This document shows, piece after piece, positions 1 to 5,699 of a stretch of 5,699 bases of DNA (its first letter is position 1; the number at the start of each line of letters is the position of its first letter). Source of the DNA: Pseudomonadota bacterium (GTDB lineage: Bacteria > Pseudomonadota > Alphaproteobacteria > Rhizobiales > Hyphomicrobiaceae); contig JAEYYQ010000400.1 of assembly GCA_023428365.1 (NCBI GenBank), positions 1 to 5,699 of the forward strand, in the 5' to 3' direction. The position numbers and the translations under genes were made by a program. Under the pieces are notes generated by a model. That model did no database searches. It was given only the letters and a program-made list of their open reading frames with translations, and was not told where the DNA came from.

Positions 1-834
1 GTCGAAACCCGCGGCCGGTTCTACGAGAACACCGGCGCTTTGCGCGACATGGTGCCAAACCACTTGTTCCAGCTCCTTGCCATGATTGCGATGGAGCCTC
101 CCGTTGCATTCAATGCAAATGCCGTGCGGGCCAAGAAGACGGAACTGTTTTGCGCTATCCGTCCCATTCCCCCCGATGATGCCGTCCGCGGGCAGTATGG
201 AGCCGGTACGGTTCTCGGGCGATCGGTGAGTGATTATCGTCATGAGCCGAACGTCGCCCAGGATTCGACCGTGGAGACCTATGTCGCCCTCAAACTCGGG
301 ATCGAGAATTGGCGTTGGGCGGGCGTTCCGTTCTATTTACGCACCGGCAAGTATTTGTCGGCGCGGACCACGGAAATTACCATCCAGTTTCGCCAAGCGC
401 CGTACGCCCTGTTTCGCGAAACGCCGATTGATCGCTTGCCCCCGAACCTGCTGACACTGCGTATCCAGCCGGATGAAGGATTGTCCGTCAGCTTCAATGC
501 CAAACGGCCAGGCCCCGACATTGAAATCAAAGGGGTGGCGATGGATTTTTCCTATAGTGACTACTTCGAACCCCTGTCAGCCGTTGGCTATGAGACATTG
601 ATCTACGATTGCCTGCTTGGCGACGCGATGTTGTTCCAGCGCGCCGATACGGTGGAGGCGGCGTGGCGCGCCGTGCAACCGGTGCTCGATGCATGGAGTG
701 CGGACAAGCCGACGGATTTTCCCAACTATGCCGCGGGCACGGCTGGTCCTGACGCGGCCAACAAATTGCTTGCGCGCGATGGTCGGGCGTGGCGGCCGAT
801 TGGCGGCGGACCGCAAAAGCGGGAACGCGGATGA
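1..834 (+). CDS. zwf: Glucose-6-phosphate dehydrogenase, C-terminal part (5' end outside window)
   Basis: Cytosolic enzyme that oxidises glucose 6-phosphate to 6-phosphoglucono-lactone with NAD(P)+, the entry step of the oxidative pentose phosphate and Entner-Doudoroff routes. The frame is open from base 1 and ends at TGA 832-834, giving 277 visible residues. The family is usually near 490-510 residues, so roughly the first 220-230 are missing, including the Rossmann domain and the catalytic-His HYLGKE region. The visible part is the large alpha+beta domain. It shows the GALRDMVPNHLFQLL helix (visible residues 12-26), VRAKKTELFCAIRPI (42-56), VRGQYGAG (62-69), ETYVALKLGIENWRWAGVPF (92-111) and the substrate-site run YLRTGK (112-117). 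No frameshift or lost motif is seen in this part. It is the first visible gene of the operon and its stop overlaps the next start. Assignment is secure; cofactor preference cannot be judged because the nucleotide-binding half is absent. Confidence 0.97.
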   Translation, partial: VETRGRFYENTGALRDMVPNHLFQLLAMIAMEPPVAFNANAVRAKKTELFCAIRPIPPDDAVRGQYGAGTVLGRSVSDYRHEPNVAQDSTVETYVALKLGIENWRWAGVPFYLRTGKYLSARTTEITIQFRQAPYALFRETPIDRLPPNLLTLRIQPDEGLSVSFNAKRPGPDIEIKGVAMDFSYSDYFEPLSAVGYETLIYDCLLGDAMLFQRADTVEAAWRAVQPVLDAWSADKPTDFPNYAAGTAGPDAANKLLARDGRAWRPIGGGPQKRERG

Positions 835-1640
835 CGATCCGGAATAAGATTTCTCTGCTTCTTGCCGATGTCGACGGCACTCTGGTCACGCGCGACAAAA
901 TTCTGACAGAACGAGCACAGCTTGCTGTCCGGCGCCTGCGCGAAGCGGGTGTAAAATTCGCTATCACCAGTGGACGCCCGCCGAAGGGTATGACGATGCT
1001 GATCGCTCCGCTGGCCATCGACACACCTATTGCCGGTTTCAACGGCGGGCTATTCGTGCGACCCGATCTGTCCATCATTGATGAGCGCAAGCTTCCTCGT
1101 GATACCGCCGTGCAGACGATCGATCTGATTGTCGGGCAGGGCCTCGACGTCTGGGTGTATTCCGGGAATGACTGGCTGATCCGCGATCCGAAAGCACCGC
1201 ATGTCGATCGAGAGGCGTGGACCGTCAAATTCTCGCCGAAAGTCGTGAAGGATTTCAGCGGTGCGGTGGACGATGTCGTGAAGATCGTCGGCATCAGCGA
1301 CGATTTGGATCTGGTTAAGCGTTGCGAGGCGGCTGCGCAGGAGGCTCTCGGCGATCAGGCCACTGCAGCGCGGTCGCAGCCCTATTATCTCGATGTCACG
1401 CATAGGGATGCAAATAAAGGCTTCGTCGCCGACTATCTGTCAAAGGCGCTCGGTATTCCATCCGCGGAAATTGCGACGATCGGCGATCAACCGAACGACG
1501 TGCTGATGTTCAAGCGTTCGGGCTTCAGCATAGCCATGGGCAATGCCAGCGATGAGGTGCAGCGCCAGGCGAACGCCACAACCGATTCCTATGATGATGA
1601 AGGCTTCGCGAAAGCCGTGGAGCGTTTCATTCTGAACTGA
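831..1640 (+). CDS. Cof-type HAD-superfamily phosphatase
   Basis: Predicted cytosolic Mg2+-dependent phosphohydrolase of 269 residues, a usual length for the Cof/SPP-like (IIB cap) branch of the HAD superfamily. All four HAD motifs are visible: motif I DVDGT with nucleophile D13 and acid/base D15; motif II TSGR (46-49); motif III lysine K196 in DANKGF; motif IV GDQPND (218-223). The stretch of about residues 85-185 between motifs II and III fits the C2 cap that sets substrate choice. The late AMGNASDEV segment (235-243) is also typical of Cof proteins. The ATG at 831 is chosen because it overlaps the zwf stop (ATGA) and puts the DxD motif close to the N-terminus, as is usual. An upstream in-frame ATG at 789 would overlap zwf by 46 bases. 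Only a weak GGGAA lies upstream, so translational coupling to zwf is likely. The substrate is unknown; a sugar phosphate or a damaged pathway by-product is an inference from its neighbours. Confidence 0.93.
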   Translation: MTIRNKISLLLADVDGTLVTRDKILTERAQLAVRRLREAGVKFAITSGRPPKGMTMLIAPLAIDTPIAGFNGGLFVRPDLSIIDERKLPRDTAVQTIDLIVGQGLDVWVYSGNDWLIRDPKAPHVDREAWTVKFSPKVVKDFSGAVDDVVKIVGISDDLDLVKRCEAAAQEALGDQATAARSQPYYLDVTHRDANKGFVADYLSKALGIPSAEIATIGDQPNDVLMFKRSGFSIAMGNASDEVQRQANATTDSYDDEGFAKAVERFILN

Positions 1641-1646
1641 TCATGC

Positions 1647-1653
1647 AGGGGAG
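1647..1653 (+). promoter_or_regulatory. Shine-Dalgarno site of tal
   Basis: AGGGGAG lies 8 bases before the ATG at 1662, within the 21-base gap after the HAD gene. It supports that start. The ATG at 1643 is in another frame and lies upstream of this site. Confidence 0.75.
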
Positions 1654-1661
1654 ACACGGCG

Positions 1662-2747
1662 ATGAGGGCGACACATAAATTGTACGACGTCGGCCAGAGC
1701 CTCTGGCTCGACAATATCACCCGTAATTTGCTGGGCAGCGGCACGTTGAGCCGTTACATCGACGAGTTTTCGGTGACGGGATTGACATCTAATCCCACGA
1801 TCTTCGATCAAGCGATCAGTAAGAGTGCAGACTACGACGACAGTATCAGCCGCAAAGTATCCGAAGGAAAATCCGGAGAGGGATTATTCTTCGAACTTGC
1901 CATAGAAGATCTACAGAAGGCCGCTGATCTTTTCCGCCCCATCCACGACCGCACCTGCGGCGTCGACGGCTGGGTGTCGCTGGAAGTCTCGCCGCTACTC
2001 GCCTACGACACCAAGGCCACGATTGCTATCGCCAAAGAATTGCACGCCCACGGCAACCGGCCGAACCTGCTGATCAAGATTCCAGGCACGACAGAAGGAC
2101 TGCCGGCGATTGAGGAGTCGATCTTTGCCGGAGTGCCAGTCAACGTGACGCTGCTGTTTTCGCGGGAGCAGTATGTTGCGGCTGCCGAGGCGTTCATGCG
2201 CGGGATTGAACGGCGCATTGCGGCGGGGCAGCGTCCCGATGTCGGATCGGTGGCGTCGCTGTTCATCAGCCGCTGGGATGGTGCCGTGTCGGGCAAGGTG
2301 CCCAATGAACTCAATGGACAGCTTGGGATAGCTGTCGGCCGACAAGCTTATGAGGCTTACCGCAAGCTGCTCGCCTCGCCCCGCTGGCAGCGTGCCTACA
2401 ACTCGGGTGCGCGGCCGCAGCGGTTGCTCTGGGCCAGTACCGGGACCAAGGATCCGAAGCTGCCGGATACGCTGTACGTGAAGGCGCTGGCCGCGCCATT
2501 TACCGTGAACACGATGCCGGAAGCGACGCTCAAGGCTTTTGGTGATCACGGCGAGGTCGATGGTGTGCTTCCGTCGGATGGCGGCGATCATGAGGAGGTT
2601 CTGGCCAAGTTCGCAAAGGCCGGCATCGATATCCATGCGCTGGCGGCGCGCCTTCAGGAGGACGGGGCGAAATCGTTCATCAAATCCTGGAATGACCTCA
2701 TGGAAGTCATTGCGAAGAAATCGTCTGCCCTTAAGAAGGCCAGCTGA
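1662..2747 (+). CDS. tal: Transaldolase (long form, 361 aa)
   Basis: Cytosolic class I aldolase of the non-oxidative pentose phosphate pathway. It moves a dihydroxyacetone unit from sedoheptulose 7-phosphate to glyceraldehyde 3-phosphate, giving fructose 6-phosphate and erythrose 4-phosphate. The (beta/alpha)8 fold's active-site segments are visible: D17 in SLWLDN, the TSNPTIF motif (42-48), E108 in SLEVSP, the Schiff-base lysine K139 in LLIKIPGTTEG, NVTLLFS (161-167) and SRWD (203-206). The C-terminal part carries RPQRLLWASTGTKDP (251-265) and PFTVNTMPE (279-287), characteristic of the longer 360-380 residue bacterial and actinobacterial type rather than the 316-residue E. coli TalB type. 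All catalytic residues appear intact. It sits 21 bases after the HAD gene and 49 bases before pgi, in the same operon. Some alphaproteobacteria carry tal fused to an isomerase domain; here this protein ends on its own stop (TGA 2745-2747) and pgi is separate. Confidence 0.97.
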   Translation: MRATHKLYDVGQSLWLDNITRNLLGSGTLSRYIDEFSVTGLTSNPTIFDQAISKSADYDDSISRKVSEGKSGEGLFFELAIEDLQKAADLFRPIHDRTCGVDGWVSLEVSPLLAYDTKATIAIAKELHAHGNRPNLLIKIPGTTEGLPAIEESIFAGVPVNVTLLFSREQYVAAAEAFMRGIERRIAAGQRPDVGSVASLFISRWDGAVSGKVPNELNGQLGIAVGRQAYEAYRKLLASPRWQRAYNSGARPQRLLWASTGTKDPKLPDTLYVKALAAPFTVNTMPEATLKAFGDHGEVDGVLPSDGGDHEEVLAKFAKAGIDIHALAARLQEDGAKSFIKSWNDLMEVIAKKSSALKKAS

Positions 2748-2757
2748 GGCGCTAGCC

Positions 2758-2781
2758 ATGTATGTTCAGCGGCCGGACTAG
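2758..2781 (+). other. Seven-codon micro-ORF in the tal-pgi spacer (speculative)
   Basis: In the 49-base gap between tal and pgi an ATG opens a reading frame MYVQRPD that ends at TAG 2779-2781, with that TAG running straight into the pgi Shine-Dalgarno. No good ribosome-binding site precedes it. It may simply be chance. If translated, ribosomes would stop right at the pgi ribosome-binding site and could couple tal and pgi expression. The peptide matches no leader type that I recognise. Confidence 0.12.
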
Positions 2782-2788
2782 GGAAGGA
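2781..2788 (+). promoter_or_regulatory. Shine-Dalgarno site of pgi
   Basis: GGGAAGGA lies 8 bases before the ATG at 2797 and is a strong match to the anti-Shine-Dalgarno. It fixes the pgi start and suggests pgi is initiated independently of tal. Confidence 0.8.
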
Positions 2789-2796
2789 ACGAGATC

Positions 2797-4458
<1,662 letters not shown>

Positions 4459-4464
4459 ACGGAT

Positions 4465-4468
4465 GGAG
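4465..4468 (+). promoter_or_regulatory. Shine-Dalgarno site of gnd
   Basis: GGAG lies 6 bases before the ATG at 4475, inside the 16-base gap after pgi. It supports that start, which is also forced by the Rossmann motif beginning at the first residues. Confidence 0.65.
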
Positions 4469-4474
4469 TAGGTT

Positions 4475-5491
4475 ATGCAATTGGCGATGATCGGACTGGG
4501 CCGGATGGGTTCCAATATGGTGCGTCGTCTGCTCAAAGGCGGACACGATTGCATCGTATTCGATATGTCGCCGAAAGCGGTTCAAGAGTCGGCCAATGGC
4601 GGCGCAGTTGCAGCTTCCTCGTTATCCGATTTGGTAACCAAGCTGGCAAAGCCGCGCGCGGTTTGGCTGATGGTTCCCGCCGCGGTGGTAGACAAATCAA
4701 TCGCTGATCTTCTGCCGCTCCTCGATGCTGGCGATACAATCATCGACGGAGGGAATTCCTATTACATCGACGATATTCGTCGTGCGAAGGATTTGGCGGC
4801 GCGGAAGATCAACTACGTTGACGTTGGGACGAGCGGCGGTGTCTGGGGCCTGGAGCGCGGCTATTGCATGATGATTGGTGGGCCGCAGGATGCGGTGCGC
4901 CGGCTCGATCCCGTTTTCAAAACATTGGCTCCAGGCCTTGGCAATATCGCGCGCACGCCTGGTCGCGAGAAGCTCGAAGGCACCGCTGAAGACGGCTACC
5001 TCCACTGTGGTCCAAACGGTGCCGGTCACTTCGTGAAGATGGTGCACAACGGCATCGAGTACGGCGTAATGGCAGCTTACGCGGAAGGTTTCGGCGTTCT
5101 CAGCAAAGCCAACGTTGGTAATCATGCGCATGAGATCGATGCCGAGACGACTCCGCTGCGTGATCCTGAGCACTACCAATACGATCTCAACTTGCGCGAT
5201 ATCGCAGAAGTTTGGCGGCGCGGAAGCGTGATTGCTTCGTGGCTGCTGGATCTTTCAGCGGCGGCGTTGGCGAAAGATCCGGCGTTGGCCAATTTCTCGG
5301 GGCGCGTATCCGATTCAGGCGAAGGTCGCTGGACCATCAAAGCGGCCATTGATGAGGCCGTTCCAGTACCGGTGCTTTCGGCGGCGCTCTATGAGCGCTT
5401 CAGTTCACGCGGCGAAGCGGAATTTCAGGACAAACTTCTGTCTGCGATGCGGTTCCAGTTCGGCGGCCACCTGGAGAAACCGGCTGCCTGA
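4475..5491 (+). CDS. gnd: 6-phosphogluconate dehydrogenase (decarboxylating), short NAD-type form
   Basis: Oxidatively decarboxylates 6-phosphogluconate to ribulose 5-phosphate and CO2. At 338 residues it belongs to the short bacterial form (GntZ/YqeC-like), not the roughly 470-residue E. coli/eukaryote form. The N-terminal Rossmann domain opens at once with GLGRMG (7-12). The second strand ends IVFDMSP (27-33) with acidic D30, where NADP-specific enzymes carry an Asn-Arg pair; this points to NAD+ preference (inference). DGGNSYY (91-97) and VGTSGGVWG (117-125) are the substrate-binding signatures. The catalytic lysine is K188 in [13 protein letters not shown], with H191, N192 and E195 in the same helix. 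SGEGRWT (281-287) is conserved in the all-helical C-terminal domain. It is the last gene of the operon, 16 bases after pgi. A related beta-hydroxyacid dehydrogenase is a less likely reading because the 6-phosphogluconate signatures are complete. Confidence 0.96.
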   Translation: MQLAMIGLGRMGSNMVRRLLKGGHDCIVFDMSPKAVQESANGGAVAASSLSDLVTKLAKPRAVWLMVPAAVVDKSIADLLPLLDAGDTIIDGGNSYYIDDIRRAKDLAARKINYVDVGTSGGVWGLERGYCMMIGGPQDAVRRLDPVFKTLAPGLGNIARTPGREKLEGTAEDGYLHCGPNGAGHFVKMVHNGIEYGVMAAYAEGFGVLSKANVGNHAHEIDAETTPLRDPEHYQYDLNLRDIAEVWRRGSVIASWLLDLSAAALAKDPALANFSGRVSDSGEGRWTIKAAIDEAVPVPVLSAALYERFSSRGEAEFQDKLLSAMRFQFGGHLEKPAA

Positions 5492-5504
5492 TCTGCCACA
5501 CGGT

Positions 5505-5699
5505 TCACGAGACAAGTGATTCCTCTTGCTCTCGTTTGAGCCGGTCAAACTGAGTCCCCATCGGACTGCGCTCAACCACTTTGGGATTGCCGCGTAGAAC
5601 TCTGAATTTCGTCTCGTCTCCCTCTCGCCAGAAGTGAATGTCAAGCTCATGTCGCCCCAGCCGGAGATCGATCACGGTAAGATCCGGCAACCAACTCGG
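5505..5699 (-). CDS. C-terminal end of a probable glycogen-debranching (amylo-alpha-1,6-glucosidase-like) protein
   Basis: The minus-strand frame is open from the right edge to a stop at 5507-5505, giving 64 visible residues. It starts PSWLPDLTVIDLRLG and continues through LDIHFWREGDETKFRVL. The pattern WLPxL-x-LRxG, a beta strand ending FWR-x-G, then a strand with VL, resembles the tail of bacterial amylo-alpha-1,6-glucosidase-like glycogen-debranching proteins (about 700 residues), which I recall rather than could search. The last 25 or so residues are charged and unlike that family. If correct, the full protein would hydrolyse alpha-1,6 branches or related glucans to glucose. It converges on gnd with 13 bases between stop codons, so it is not in the same operon. 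The catalytic domain is outside the window, so function cannot be confirmed. A TTG at 5690-5688 and an ATG at 5650-5648 (in another frame) are not likely true starts, because the frame is open to the edge and the homology-like pattern begins before the TTG. Confidence 0.6.
   Translation of the reverse strand, partial: PSWLPDLTVIDLRLGRHELDIHFWREGDETKFRVLRGNPKVVERSPMGTQFDRLKREQEESLVS
5507..5537 (+). terminator. Possible terminator stem-loop after gnd
   Basis: ACGAGACAAG (5507-5516) pairs with CTTG-C-TCTCGT (5525-5535), giving ten base pairs with one bulged C around an 8-base loop, followed by only three T residues. A wider inverted pair, ACCGGCT (5479-5485) and AGCCGGT (5539-5545), encloses it. 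Placed 16 bases past the gnd stop, it could end the operon transcript. The short T tract makes it a weak intrinsic terminator, and it lies within the 3' coding end of the convergent gene, so part of the pairing could be chance. Confidence 0.4.

Noticed and set aside
789..830. Upstream ATG as a longer start for the HAD phosphatase
   Set aside because: The extra 14 residues are just the zwf 3' end read in another frame. The ATG at 831 gives the classic ATGA overlap and a normal distance to the DxD motif.
527..1294. 255-codon minus-strand open frame across the zwf-HAD junction
   Set aside because: It lies antisense to two genes with intact family motifs. Its product is rich in Arg, Ser and Pro with no recognisable domain, as expected for a shadow frame in GC-rich DNA.
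1995..2759. 254-codon minus-strand open frame opposite tal
   Set aside because: Wholly antisense to a clear transaldolase. The Arg-rich product has no recognisable motif, so it is best read as a codon-bias shadow.
4697..5179. 160-codon minus-strand open frame opposite gnd
   Set aside because: Antisense to the 6-phosphogluconate dehydrogenase signatures; no domain pattern and no supporting ribosome-binding site or gap for it.
5405..5650. 81-codon minus-strand open frame overlapping the gnd 3' end
   Set aside because: It overlaps conserved gnd coding sequence and competes with the frame ending at 5505, which shows a protein-like pattern and is open to the right edge.

Overview
The window looks like chromosomal DNA of a moderately GC-rich proteobacterium, most likely an alphaproteobacterium (Hyphomicrobiales or Acetobacteraceae-like). 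That guess rests on codon usage, the flavour of the long transaldolase, the short 6-phosphogluconate dehydrogenase and the gene order. The genus cannot be fixed from the sequence alone. I see no insertion sequence, tRNA, rRNA, CRISPR array or other sign of horizontal transfer.

Layout: five genes on the plus strand fill positions 1-5491 almost without gaps. They are the 3' part of zwf (glucose-6-phosphate dehydrogenase, cut by the left edge), a Cof-type HAD phosphatase that starts inside the zwf stop codon (ATGA overlap), tal (transaldolase), pgi (glucose-6-phosphate isomerase) and a short-form gnd (decarboxylating 6-phosphogluconate dehydrogenase). Junctions are a 4-base overlap, then gaps of 21, 49 and 16 bases. 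tal, pgi and gnd have clear Shine-Dalgarno sequences and no internal terminator is evident, so this reads as one operon whose promoter lies left of the window. A converging minus-strand gene enters from the right edge and stops 13 bases past gnd. Its visible 64 residues resemble the C-terminal tail of bacterial amylo-alpha-1,6-glucosidase (glycogen debranching) proteins. A stem-loop just past gnd, lying inside the 3' end of that convergent gene, may terminate the operon.

How the genes fit together: zwf and gnd oxidise glucose 6-phosphate to ribulose 5-phosphate with two reductions of NAD(P)+. tal helps return pentose phosphates to fructose 6-phosphate, and pgi turns that back into glucose 6-phosphate. 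Together they form most of a cyclic oxidative pentose phosphate pathway. The lactonase (pgl), transketolase and the Entner-Doudoroff genes are not in the window. The HAD phosphatase is the only member without an obvious assigned step. A neighbouring glycogen-debranching gene would fit a sugar-storage and sugar-oxidation locus. Overall this is a well-understood metabolic cluster; I do not see an undescribed system here, only a few points worth checking.
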